A DNA stretch of 64,000 nt from Stenotrophomonas nematodicola. GTDB lineage: Bacteria > Pseudomonadota > Gammaproteobacteria > Xanthomonadales > Xanthomonadaceae. The stretch is taken from positions 1-64,000 of the forward strand of contig NZ_WIAY01000011.1 in the NCBI RefSeq assembly GCF_009467805.1, written 5' to 3'. Made by a program: the position numbers and the translations under genes. Below, in pieces: positions 17,445 through 25,597 of this stretch. A model generated the notes under the pieces. That model was not told the origin of the DNA, did no database searches, and was given only the letters and a program-made list of their open reading frames with translations. Positions within the stretch are counted from its first letter, which is position 1, and each line of letters begins with the position of its first letter.

Positions 17445-17960
17445 ATGTCCGATCAGAACACCAACGGCGCGATCGCGCCGGCCGACGCCGCCACCGGCCC
17501 CGCGTTCACCGTCGAGAAGATCTACGTCAAGGACGTTTCGTTCGAATCGCCGAATGCCCCCGCCGTCTTCAACGAAGCCGTGCAGCCGGAACTGCAGCTC
17601 AACCTGAACCAGCGCGTGCAGCGCCTGGGCGAGAACGCGTTTGAAGTCGTGCTGGCCGTCACCCTGACCTGCAAGGCCGGCGACAAGACCGCCTACGTGG
17701 CCGAAGTGCAGCAGGCCGGCGTGTTCGGCCTGATCGGCCTGGAGCCGCAGGCGATCGACGTGCTGCTCGGCACCCAGTGCCCGAACATCCTGTTCCCGTA
17801 CGTGCGTTCGCTGGTCAGCGAGCTGATCCAGGCCGGCGGCTTCCCGCCGTTCTTCCTGCAGCCGATCAACTTCGAAGGCCTGTACGCCGAAACCCTGCGT
17901 CAGCGTCAGGAACAGGGCGAAACCTCGCTGGCCGATTCCGAGCCGGCCGGCAACGCCTGA
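17445..17960 (+). CDS. secB: Protein-export chaperone SecB
   Basis: The 171-residue tetrameric chaperone keeps preproteins unfolded and passes them to SecA. The motifs [43 protein letters not shown] and [17 protein letters not shown] are diagnostic. The start at 17445 follows an AGGA Shine-Dalgarno sequence; an in-frame ATG at 17400 is not needed. It is followed 20 bases later by gpsA, as in E. coli. Confidence 0.96.
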   Translation: MSDQNTNGAIAPADAATGPAFTVEKIYVKDVSFESPNAPAVFNEAVQPELQLNLNQRVQRLGENAFEVVLAVTLTCKAGDKTAYVAEVQQAGVFGLIGLEPQAIDVLLGTQCPNILFPYVRSLVSELIQAGGFPPFFLQPINFEGLYAETLRQRQEQGETSLADSEPAGNA

Positions 17961-17980
17961 TCGGCGCTGCGTTCGTTCCG

Positions 17981-19006
17981 ATGAGCAGCCACGCAGACAA
18001 GATCGCCGTTCTCGGTGCCGGTTCCTGGGGCACCGCGCTGGCGAGCCTGCTGGCCCGGCACGGTCATCCGACCGTGCTCTGGGGCCGCGACGCCGGCATG
18101 GTCGAGGCCATCGACCAGCGCCACGAGAACACCCGTTACCTGCCGGGCATTCCGCTGCCCGCGTCCCTGCGCGCGACCACCGATCTGGCCGCCGCCGTCG
18201 CGGGAGCCGCCTGGATCCTGGTCGTGGTGCCCTCGCACGCGTTCGGTGAGACCGTGCGCGCGCTGGCACCGCTGCGGCCCGCCGCAGCAGGCGTGGCGTG
18301 GGCCACCAAGGGCTTCGAGCCCGGTTCGGGACGCTTCCTGCACGAAGTGGCGCGCGAGGTCCTCGGGCCGGACGTGCCGCTGGCCGTGGTGACCGGTCCG
18401 TCGTTCGCCAAGGAAGTCACCCAGGGCCTGCCCACCGCCATCACCGTGCACGGTGACGACGTGGACTTTGCCCAGCAGGTGGCCGAAGCGATGCACGGCC
18501 CGGCCTTCCGCGCCTACACCGGCGATGACATGGTCGGCGCCGAGCTGGGGGGCGCGATGAAGAACGTGCTGGCCGTGGCCACCGGCGTTGCCGATGGCAT
18601 GCAGCTGGGCCTGAACGCGCGTGCCGGCCTGATCACCCGTGGGCTCAACGAAATGCTGCGGCTGGCTGCGGCCATCGGCGCCAAGCCGGAGACCCTGATG
18701 GGGCTGGCCGGACTGGGCGACCTGGTGCTGACCTGCACCGGCGATCTCTCGCGCAACCGTCGCCTGGGCCTGGCCCTGGGACGGGGGCAATCCCTGCCCG
18801 ACGCGATCCGCGAGATCGGTCAGGTGGTGGAGTCGGTGCAGACCGCCGACGAAGTCATGCGCCAGGCACGCCGCCACGGCATCGACCTGCCGATCTCCGA
18901 ACGTGTGCGCGCCGTGCTGCATGGCGAACAAACGCCCGAAGAAGGGTTGCGTGCGCTGCTGGCACGCGAACAGAAACCGGAATACCCGGACACGCTGTTC
19001 AAGTGA
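17981..19006 (+). CDS. gpsA: Glycerol-3-phosphate dehydrogenase [NAD(P)+]
   Basis: The 341-residue enzyme reduces dihydroxyacetone phosphate to sn-glycerol-3-phosphate for phospholipid synthesis. The N-terminal Rossmann motif is [20 protein letters not shown] lies in the middle, and the substrate-binding and catalytic segment [18 protein letters not shown] contains the catalytic lysine. [20 protein letters not shown] closes the active site. Transcription ends at the hairpin 19012-19039. Confidence 0.95.
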   Translation: MSSHADKIAVLGAGSWGTALASLLARHGHPTVLWGRDAGMVEAIDQRHENTRYLPGIPLPASLRATTDLAAAVAGAAWILVVVPSHAFGETVRALAPLRPAAAGVAWATKGFEPGSGRFLHEVAREVLGPDVPLAVVTGPSFAKEVTQGLPTAITVHGDDVDFAQQVAEAMHGPAFRAYTGDDMVGAELGGAMKNVLAVATGVADGMQLGLNARAGLITRGLNEMLRLAAAIGAKPETLMGLAGLGDLVLTCTGDLSRNRRLGLALGRGQSLPDAIREIGQVVESVQTADEVMRQARRHGIDLPISERVRAVLHGEQTPEEGLRALLAREQKPEYPDTLFK

Positions 19007-19011
19007 TTGTG

Positions 19012-19039
19012 AAAAACCCCGGCATTGCCGGGGTTTTTT
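19012..19039. terminator. Rho-independent terminator after gpsA
   Basis: AAAAACCCCGGCA, loop TT, GCCGGGGTTTTT with a run of eight T. It lies between the converging gpsA and Ax21 genes. Confidence 0.9.
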
Positions 19040-19156
19040 TTGGACCACGCGCGGCCGGAGATGGATCACGTGCTGGACCGCAACGGCCAGAACGCAGAAA
19101 CCCAGCGTGCGCTGGGTTTGGCGTGGCATACCGACGAGGGCGTGGCCAGAAAAAGT

Positions 19157-19181
19157 GAAGCCCGGCGTGGAGCCGGGCTTC
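19157..19181 (-). terminator. Rho-independent terminator of the Ax21 gene
   Basis: Read on the minus strand, GAAGCCCGGC, loop TCCAC and GCCGGGCTTC are followed by ACTTTTTC. It lies 54 bases downstream of the Ax21 stop codon. Confidence 0.8.
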
Positions 19182-19234
19182 GTGGCGCAGGGGAGAGAGA
19201 CCGCGCCATCCAACAGGGTGCTGCGTGACGCCGA

Positions 19235-19810
19235 TTACCAGGTGAAACGCGGGCCGACGAACCATTCCTTGTCGCCGCCCTTGGCCAGCTTCACTTCGCC
19301 GCTCAGGCCCCAGTTCTGGTTGAACTTGGCCTGGGCGCCAACGCGACCGTAGAACTCGCCGTCCGGGTTGATGCCGTGCTTCTTGCTGAAGTCTTCGTAG
19401 CCGGCCAGCGCGTAGCCTTCGATCATCGGGGTGAACGCGGTGCGCACGCCCACTTCGGTGGCGTAGCCGTTGAAGTCCAGGCCGTGCTTCGGATCGAACT
19501 TCTGGTACGCGACGCGGGCCACCAGGTCGGTGGTCGGCGCGATGCCGTAGTTGTAGCCGACACCCACGCGCCACTGGTCGACGTCGGCGCTGCCGCGCTT
19601 GGTTTCCTGCGAGTTGTAATCGCCGAAGACATGGAAGTTCGGCGCGATCGCGACCGAGCCCTTGGCAGCCCAGCCATCGGCGTCGCCGCCCTTGGCATCG
19701 GTGTTCACGTAGCCGCCTTCAACGTAGTTGTACGACAGGCCGTCGGTTGCCGAAGCAGCGAACGGCAGTGCAGCGAGCAGACCCAGGGCAAGCAGAGAAG
19801 ACTTCATCAT
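19235..19810 (-). CDS. ax21: Ax21 family outer-membrane protein
   Basis: The 191-residue protein has a signal peptide (about 1-21, ending AASA) and a mature beta-barrel pattern of alternating strands: YNYVEGGYVN, FHVFGDYNSQETKR, WRVGVGYNYG, LVARVAYQKF, VGVRTAF, WGLSGEVKLA, WFVGPRFTW. It ends with an aromatic residue, as outer-membrane proteins do. It matches the Ax21 family of Xanthomonas and Stenotrophomonas, secreted or outer-membrane proteins linked to biofilm, motility and vesicles. The earlier claim of an immune-eliciting peptide from Ax21 was retracted. The gene has its own terminator. Confidence 0.9.
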   Translation of the reverse strand: MMKSSLLALGLLAALPFAASATDGLSYNYVEGGYVNTDAKGGDADGWAAKGSVAIAPNFHVFGDYNSQETKRGSADVDQWRVGVGYNYGIAPTTDLVARVAYQKFDPKHGLDFNGYATEVGVRTAFTPMIEGYALAGYEDFSKKHGINPDGEFYGRVGAQAKFNQNWGLSGEVKLAKGGDKEWFVGPRFTW

Positions 19811-19935
19811 CGGGACACCTTTTTTATTTTGGTTTCATCGCCAGCAGCGCGGGGGAGGGGAGAAGCTGCGCTGCTGGCGACAGGTGTGAATTATCCGTTA
19901 GCCACCCCAATCGACCCTGAATATTAAACTGACCA

Positions 19936-19949
19936 GTACATAAATGTAC
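19936..19949. promoter_or_regulatory. Palindromic operator candidate upstream of Ax21
   Basis: GTACAT-AA-ATGTAC is a perfect 14-bp palindrome in an unusually AT-rich patch, about 125 bases upstream of the Ax21 start. It has the form of a homodimeric repressor site (TetR-like). No regulator can be named. Confidence 0.4.
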
Positions 19950-20002
19950 GAGCCATTCAGGGAACTTGAGTGATCCGCTTTTTAGCGCCCGCAGAAAGCA
20001 GA

Positions 20003-20028
20003 AAAGGCCGCGCATCCGCCCGGCCTTT
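20003..20028 (-). terminator. Terminator of the Ivy-like lipoprotein gene
   Basis: On the minus strand AAAGGCC, a GC-rich loop and GGCCTTTTC form a hairpin with a short T run, 28 bases after the stop at 20057. Confidence 0.6.
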
Positions 20029-20056
20029 CCGTACACCGTTGCGGGACGCAGCCGTA

Positions 20057-20725
20057 TCAGCTGCAGGACCCGTCTTCGCCCTGCAGCGAGGCCTCGTCCA
20101 GCGGGTGGGTCGTCTCGATCAGCGCACGCTGCGCCCCGCTTGGATCGCCCAGCCACCGCACCTTGCAGTCGGTTACCAGGCGGCCCACCAGCTTCGCCTG
20201 CGTCGGCGCGTACAGCATGTCCAGCGCGGTGGTGCTGCACTGATGCGCCTGGCAGGCCGAGTAGTACCACCAGGTCTGGTCCTGCACCTGCAGTGGCCTG
20301 CCCGGTGCGCTGGGCCCACTGAGCAGACGCTCGCGCAGCGGCGGCACCGCCGGATCGGTGGATTCGGCGGGCGCGGCGTCCTTCATCAGCGCATCGAATG
20401 CAGCCAGCACCCTGGGGTCTGTGCGGCCGCAGTCGTCCACCGTGTTGCCGCCGACCAGAGTGAAAAAGTAGGTCGCCAACGGTGCGTCGGCGCACGTGAT
20501 GTCGTCGCCGGGGGTGACGTCTGCCGGCTCGCCTTCGTTGTCCCATACCGACGGATCAACGCCCTTCTCGATGTCGTTGTCGTCCTCGGCCAGCGTGGAC
20601 GCCACTGGCGTCGCTTCTGCCGCAGGTGCCGATGCAGGTGCGGTTGCATCGGCTGTTTCCGGCGTCTGCCCGCAGGCCGCCAGCACGGCGACCATCAGTG
20701 ATACCGACATGAAGCGCATCTTCAT
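20057..20725 (-). CDS. Ivy-like lysozyme-inhibitor lipoprotein (predicted)
   Basis: The 222-residue product has a lipoprotein signal ending in the lipobox VLAAC and an Ala/Thr/Asp-rich linker. Its C-terminal half resembles Ivy, the periplasmic inhibitor of vertebrate lysozyme. The segment YYSACQAHQCSTTALDMLY corresponds to the Ivy inhibitory loop (SACKPHDC in E. coli), with the key His at position 161 between Cys158 and Cys163. VRWLGDP then corresponds to the Ivy segment LTWLNV. Ivy inserts the loop histidine into the lysozyme active site. Here the inhibitor would be membrane-anchored and perhaps guards against host or rival lysozymes. The start 20725 is chosen for the signal peptide. Extra cysteines outside the loop are unusual. 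Confidence 0.68.
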   Translation of the reverse strand: MKMRFMSVSLMVAVLAACGQTPETADATAPASAPAAEATPVASTLAEDDNDIEKGVDPSVWDNEGEPADVTPGDDITCADAPLATYFFTLVGGNTVDDCGRTDPRVLAAFDALMKDAAPAESTDPAVPPLRERLLSGPSAPGRPLQVQDQTWWYYSACQAHQCSTTALDMLYAPTQAKLVGRLVTDCKVRWLGDPSGAQRALIETTHPLDEASLQGEDGSCS

Positions 20726-20876
20726 TCCCTGTCCTGTTGCGTCCTGGTGGATGTCCTGCCGTGATCGCCCCTGCAGCGCCCGGCGGGGAGGCTGATTGTA
20801 ACCAGGGGTGGCAGGCGACGCCGGCACGATGTCCGGCATTGCAGAAGCGCGCAGCGCGGATCAGGGGCGCTGTCGC

Positions 20877-21515
20877 TCAGAGGTGGCCGTCGCGCAGGTA
20901 GTCGAACAGTTCGGCGTCGCCCTTCAGGCCAAGCTTCAGCATCGCATCGCCCTTCTGGCGGCTGATGGTGCTCACGCTCTTGTGCAGCTGCAGAGCGATC
21001 TCCTTGACGGTGAGGCCGGTGCCGAGCAGGCGCAGTACCTCCACTTCGCGGGGTGAAAGCTCTTTGTGGCCCTCGTCATCGACGCTCTGCGTGCCGATCG
21101 CGTCAATGCGCTCCTTCAGCGTGCGGCTGACGTACGGTGTGCCGCGCTGCACGGTCTGGATCGCCAGCGGCAGCTCTTCCATCGAGGACGCCTTGTCGAC
21201 CAGGCCGAGCACGCCGGTGGACTTCACCATCCGCAGGATCGCCAGGTTGTTGGATACGCTGAGCATCAGCACCGGCAGGTCCGGAAAGCGGCGGCGGATC
21301 ATCCCGATCATGGCGAAGCCGTCGGCCTGCTGCCCGCCGGGCATCGAGTAGTCGGTGACCAGCACATCGCAGGGGAAAGACGACAATGCCCGCATCAGCT
21401 CTTCGACGGTACTGGCCTCGGCAACGACGCGACCGACGCCGCTGGTCTCGATCACGGCCTTGGTGCCGATCCGGACGACGGGGTGGTCGTCGGCGATGAT
21501 TATGCGCAGGGTCAT
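20877..21515 (-). CDS. NarL/FixJ response regulator, BvgA/EvgA-like
   Basis: The 212-residue regulator has a receiver domain (ADDHPVVR near the N terminus, phospho-acceptor Asp55 in VTDYSMPGG, Lys in GLVDKASS). A C-terminal LuxR-type helix-turn-helix follows (LSPREVEVLRLLGTGLTVKE, then KSVSTISRQKGDAM). It is divergent from the BvgS-like hybrid kinase, with 78 bases between the starts. This arrangement and the domain make-up point to a BvgAS/EvgAS-type phosphorelay. The target genes are unknown; the Ivy-like gene lies just downstream on the same strand. Confidence 0.9.
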   Translation of the reverse strand: MTLRIIIADDHPVVRIGTKAVIETSGVGRVVAEASTVEELMRALSSFPCDVLVTDYSMPGGQQADGFAMIGMIRRRFPDLPVLMLSVSNNLAILRMVKSTGVLGLVDKASSMEELPLAIQTVQRGTPYVSRTLKERIDAIGTQSVDDEGHKELSPREVEVLRLLGTGLTVKEIALQLHKSVSTISRQKGDAMLKLGLKGDAELFDYLRDGHL

Positions 21516-21593
21516 GGACTAGTATTGCCTCAAAGGCAGCCGCCCGTGGGGTCGTGCTGGGGTGGAAACTTCATTCTAGGGAGATCAGGCCGC

Positions 21594-24500
21594 ATGCGTA
21601 CCCGGATCGCCCGCTGGGTGCTGATGCTGGCCGTCGTGCTGGGCGTGCCGGCGCCGCTCTCCGCTGCAGGCAACCCGGCCCTGGCGCCGACGGTACCGCC
21701 GCGCCAGAGCGAGTGGCTTGAGCGGCACCCTACCATCATCCTTGGCCTGTACGACAGCGGCTGGCCGCCCTTTGAGGCCATCGAGGAGGGCAAGCCGGTC
21801 GGCCTGGGCTACGACTACCTGCAGGCGGTGGCCGAGCGCCTGGGCGTGACGGTGCAGGTCCGCCTGTATCGCAATTGGACCGAGGTGCTGGATGCGGCAT
21901 GCCGGGGCGAGGTCGACGTGGTGATGAACGTCGCGCTGACGGCCGACCGCACCCGCTGCATGGTCTACACCCGGGCCTACCTGGATGCACCGCTGGCGCT
22001 GGTGGCGCGCCCGGATGACACCCGCACCTCCACCGACCCGGACCTGCGCGGCCTGCGCGTGGTGACCGAAGAGGCCTTCGTGACCAGCGACCAGGTGCGT
22101 GCCCGCTTCCCGGCCGCCCGCCAGGTGAGCGCGGCCAACACCGCCGGGGCGCTGACGATGGTGACCCGGGGCGAGGCGGATGTGTACATAGGAAACGCCT
22201 ATGTCGCTGCGGCGGTGATCGAGCAGGAACACCTGACCGACATCAGCGTGCTGCGCCCCAGCGATCTGCCGCCGGAGCGCCTTCACTTCGGCGTGCCGCA
22301 TGCCAAGCAGCCGTTGGCCGAGGCGCTGGACACCGCACTGGCCAGCCTCGGCCAGGCCGAACGCGACACGATCGCGCGGCGCTGGCTGCGTACCCCGCAA
22401 TGGTCCACCCAGTCTCGGCTGATCCTGGGCAACGCCGAACGGCGCGTGCTGGCGACACCGCTTCGGATGGGGTTCGCGCCGAATGCGACACCGCTGGGAT
22501 TCATCGATGCCAACGGGCATGCCAGCGGCGTGGCCGGCGACTACCTCAAGCAGCTGCGCATGGTCGGCGCCCACCTGATCCGGGTGCCCGCGCACGACTG
22601 GTTCGAGGTCCGTGAGCAGGCGCGCCGCGGCGATGTCGATGTGGTGCTCGGGATGCCCAACGACTCGGCCTACCTGGGGCCGGACTGGGTGTTCAGCCAG
22701 CCCTTCATCACGGTGCCCAACGTGATCGTGACCGCCACCGGCAGCGCGTCGGTGCTGGACGTGGCCGACCTGGACCGGCTCAGCATTCTGCTGTCCGATC
22801 CGGACCGGCTGCGCGGCTATATCCTGCAGCACGCGCCCAACGCCCGCATTGTGCCGGCGCGCAGCGCCGAGCAGGCCCTGGCGCGGCTGGCCAATGGCGA
22901 TGCCGATGCCTACGTCGGCAACCTGGCGCTGGTCGACCGCATCGTGCGCGAGCGCTACCCCGCCCAGCTGCATGTGGCCGCGCCCGCCGGCTTCAACGAT
23001 CAGTTCTCGCTCGCGGTCAAACGCCAGTACGCCCCGCTGGCCACCACGTTCGACCGCGTGCTGGTGAACATGACCCCGCGCGAACACGAGGCCATCCGCA
23101 ACGACTGGCTGTCGGCCGAGTACCGCAGCGGCATCGACTGGCGCGACGCGGTGCGCTGGGCGGTGCCGATCGCGCTGATCCTGCTCACCGCACTGCTGGT
23201 GCATGGCTGGGGCTACCTGCGCCTGCGCCGCGAAGTGGCCACGCGCCGGCGTGTGGAGCAGCGGCTCGCCGAGGTGACCGACAACCTGCCCGCCATTGTC
23301 TACCAGGCCCGCCGCGGTGCCGACGGGCGCCTGTCGCTGCCCTACATCGTGGGTGACATGGAAGCGATGTTCGGCCTGAGCGCGGCCGAGGCGATGGCCG
23401 ACGAGAGCCGGGTGATGGCCCAGCTCGACGCGCAGGACCGCCCGCGCGTACTGCAGGTGCTGGAGCGCGCCGCGCTCGACTTCACCGGGCTGGATATGGA
23501 GTTCCGCACCTACCCGCGCGGCGTGCTGCACTGGATCCGCGCCCGCGCGCTGCCGTATGCCGCCGAGGATGGCGCGGTGCTGTGGAGCGGGTATTGGGTG
23601 GATGTCACCGAAGCCCGTGCGCAGGCCGACGCTTTGGCCGACGCCAAGGCCGCTGCCGAGCGCGCCACGGCGGCCAAGGCGGACTTCCTGGCAACGATGA
23701 GCCACGAGATACGCACGCCGATGAGCGGCGTGCTGGGCATGCTGGAGATGCTCTCGCACACGCAGCTGGATGCCGAGCAGCGCAAGGTGATCGAGGTGAT
23801 CGAGGACTCGGCGCAGATGCTGCGGCAGATCCTCGATGACATTCTGGTGTACTCGCGCATCGAGGCAGGCGCGCTGCCGCTGGAGCCGCGTCCGGTGGCG
23901 CTGCCATCGCTGCTGGACAATGTGCAGCAGCTGCTGGCGCCACAGGCCTCGGCCAAGGGGCTGCAGTTGTCGCTCCGGGTGGACGACGCGGTGGCCGCGC
24001 TGCACCTGGCCGACGGCGTGCGCCTGCGCCAGATCGCGTTCAACCTGCTCAGCAATTCCATCAAGTTCACCGAGCAGGGACAGGTCGCCATCACGCTGGA
24101 CTGTGTGGAGAACCTGGACGACGCACAGCGGTTGCGCCTGGTCGTGACCGACACCGGTATCGGCATCTCCGCCGAACAGCGCGAGCGGCTGTTCAAACCG
24201 TTCGCACAGGCTGAGGTGGGCACCAGCCGCAAGTACGGCGGCACCGGTCTCGGGCTGAGCATCTGCCAGCGGCTGGTGGCGCTCATGCATGGCCAGCTGG
24301 AGATGCACAGCGTGCCCGGCGAGGGTACGCGGGTGACGGTGGAGCTGACGCTGCCGCGCCTGCCCGGCGAGGGCCACGCCGACATCGGGCGGATGCCGGT
24401 ACCGGAGGTCGAACCGCTGCCGGCGGCGCTGGCGGAGCGCCGCATCCTGGTGGTGGAGGATCACCCCACCAACCAGGTGCTGATGCAGTGGCGGCTGCAG

Positions 24501-25193
24501 CAGCTCGGCATGGCCCACGAGCTGGCCGAGGACGGTGAACAGGCGCTGGCGAAGCTGGCGTCCACCGGGTACCACCTGGTGATCACTGACTGCCGCATGC
24601 CGGTGATGGACGGGTACCAGATGACCCGCCGCCTGCGCGAACGCGAACGCGACAGCGGCGCCACCCGGGTGCCCGTGATCGCCTTGACGGCCAGTACCCT
24701 GGACGCGGATGTGCAACGCTGCCGTGAGGCCGGCATGGACGATGTGCTGGCCAAACCGGTGGCGCTGGCCACGCTGCGGCAGATTCTGCTGCGCTGGTTG
24801 CCAGGCGGCAGCGACGGCCGCGACGGCAGCGTGGATGCGACGGCACCGGTGCCGGCCGCGCTGCCGGGTGCTCTGCCCGGTCGCGCCGCCATCGAGGCCC
24901 GGTTCGGTTCCGGCCACGTGGCGCAGGTATTGATCGACAGTATGCGCGAGGCGACCGAGGCCGATCTGCTGCGCGGCCGTTCGGCGGTACAGGCGCAGGA
25001 TGCAGCGGTGCTGACCGACGTGCTGCATCGCATTGCCGGTGGGCTGGGGACGCTCGGCGCCGATGCCCTGGCAGTGCAGGCGCAGGCCCTGATGGCGCAG
25101 GTGAAAGAGGTCGGAACGCCGGCCGTGGAGGCATCGCTGGCGGCCTTCGAACGCCAGCTCCGTGACTACCTGCAGGCGCTGCAGGCACAGTGA
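21594..25193 (+). CDS. BvgS/EvgS-like hybrid sensor histidine kinase
   Basis: The 1199-residue product has a signal peptide followed by two tandem periplasmic Venus-flytrap domains (about residues 35-270 and 280-510, the latter starting near LRMGFAPNATPLGFID). One membrane span lies near 522-540. A PAS domain (about 555-670) precedes HisKA with His704 in ATMSHEIRTPMSG, the ATPase with DTGIGI and GGTGLGLSI, a receiver domain with Asp999 in ITDCRMPVMDG, and an HPt domain with His1145 in LHRIAGGLG. All three phosphotransfer residues are present. The second Venus-flytrap domain next to the membrane has no obvious ligand arginine. SD GGGAG precedes ATG 21594. Confidence 0.93.
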   Translation: MRTRIARWVLMLAVVLGVPAPLSAAGNPALAPTVPPRQSEWLERHPTIILGLYDSGWPPFEAIEEGKPVGLGYDYLQAVAERLGVTVQVRLYRNWTEVLDAACRGEVDVVMNVALTADRTRCMVYTRAYLDAPLALVARPDDTRTSTDPDLRGLRVVTEEAFVTSDQVRARFPAARQVSAANTAGALTMVTRGEADVYIGNAYVAAAVIEQEHLTDISVLRPSDLPPERLHFGVPHAKQPLAEALDTALASLGQAERDTIARRWLRTPQWSTQSRLILGNAERRVLATPLRMGFAPNATPLGFIDANGHASGVAGDYLKQLRMVGAHLIRVPAHDWFEVREQARRGDVDVVLGMPNDSAYLGPDWVFSQPFITVPNVIVTATGSASVLDVADLDRLSILLSDPDRLRGYILQHAPNARIVPARSAEQALARLANGDADAYVGNLALVDRIVRERYPAQLHVAAPAGFNDQFSLAVKRQYAPLATTFDRVLVNMTPREHEAIRNDWLSAEYRSGIDWRDAVRWAVPIALILLTALLVHGWGYLRLRREVATRRRVEQRLAEVTDNLPAIVYQARRGADGRLSLPYIVGDMEAMFGLSAAEAMADESRVMAQLDAQDRPRVLQVLERAALDFTGLDMEFRTYPRGVLHWIRARALPYAAEDGAVLWSGYWVDVTEARAQADALADAKAAAERATAAKADFLATMSHEIRTPMSGVLGMLEMLSHTQLDAEQRKVIEVIEDSAQMLRQILDDILVYSRIEAGALPLEPRPVALPSLLDNVQQLLAPQASAKGLQLSLRVDDAVAALHLADGVRLRQIAFNLLSNSIKFTEQGQVAITLDCVENLDDAQRLRLVVTDTGIGISAEQRERLFKPFAQAEVGTSRKYGGTGLGLSICQRLVALMHGQLEMHSVPGEGTRVTVELTLPRLPGEGHADIGRMPVPEVEPLPAALAERRILVVEDHPTNQVLMQWRLQQLGMAHELAEDGEQALAKLASTGYHLVITDCRMPVMDGYQMTRRLRERERDSGATRVPVIALTASTLDADVQRCREAGMDDVLAKPVALATLRQILLRWLPGGSDGRDGSVDATAPVPAALPGALPGRAAIEARFGSGHVAQVLIDSMREATEADLLRGRSAVQAQDAAVLTDVLHRIAGGLGTLGADALAVQAQALMAQVKEVGTPAVEASLAAFERQLRDYLQALQAQ

Positions 25194-25203
25194 GGCGCGG
25201 GTC

Positions 25204-25590
25204 TCAGCGTTGCTGCTGCAGGTACTCGATCACCTGGCGGCGCCGCTGTGGATCGGCGGTGGCGTTGACCATGCGTGTACCGGGCACCACGTGCGTGGGC
25301 GAGCGCAGGAACGTATCCAGGGTCTGCTCGTTCCAGGTCAGCCCGGCCTGCTGCATCGCCGGCGAATAGGGGTAGCCGGCGACACTGCCGGCGCGGCGGC
25401 CGATCACGCCGTGCAGGTTCGGCCCGAAGCGATGCACGCCTCCGGCGTTGACAGTGTGGCAACCGGCGCAGATCGCGAACGCGCGCTGCAGTGCCTGCTG
25501 GTGCACCTGTTCGGGCGTCTGCGGCGCGCGCGCGCAGGCGGCCAGCCACAGGCTGGCCACGATCACGCAGGAAAGACGCTTCCGGTACAC
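25204..25590 (-). CDS. Class I c-type cytochrome, predicted lipoprotein
   Basis: The 128-residue product has one haem-binding site, CAGCH, and a distal Met in GTRMVNA, as in small class I cytochromes c of the c550/c2 type. The N terminus RKRLSCVIVASLWLAAC reads as a lipoprotein signal. The start is ambiguous. GTG 25590 gives a clean signal peptide, while ATG 25629 would overlap the 3' end of the preceding ETF-ubiquinone oxidoreductase gene by 32 bases. It may be translationally coupled to that gene. The electron partner is unknown. It converges with the hybrid kinase gene, 10 bases apart. Confidence 0.82.
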   Translation of the reverse strand: MYRKRLSCVIVASLWLAACARAPQTPEQVHQQALQRAFAICAGCHTVNAGGVHRFGPNLHGVIGRRAGSVAGYPYSPAMQQAGLTWNEQTLDTFLRSPTHVVPGTRMVNATADPQRRRQVIEYLQQQR

Positions 25591-25597
25591 GTCCGGA

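Noticed and set aside
21585-25028. A minus-strand open frame of over 1100 codons opposite the hybrid kinase gene
   Set aside because: It is a typical antisense shadow in GC-rich DNA. Its composition is rich in Arg, Gln, His and Gly, with no domain, while the plus strand has all kinase motifs.
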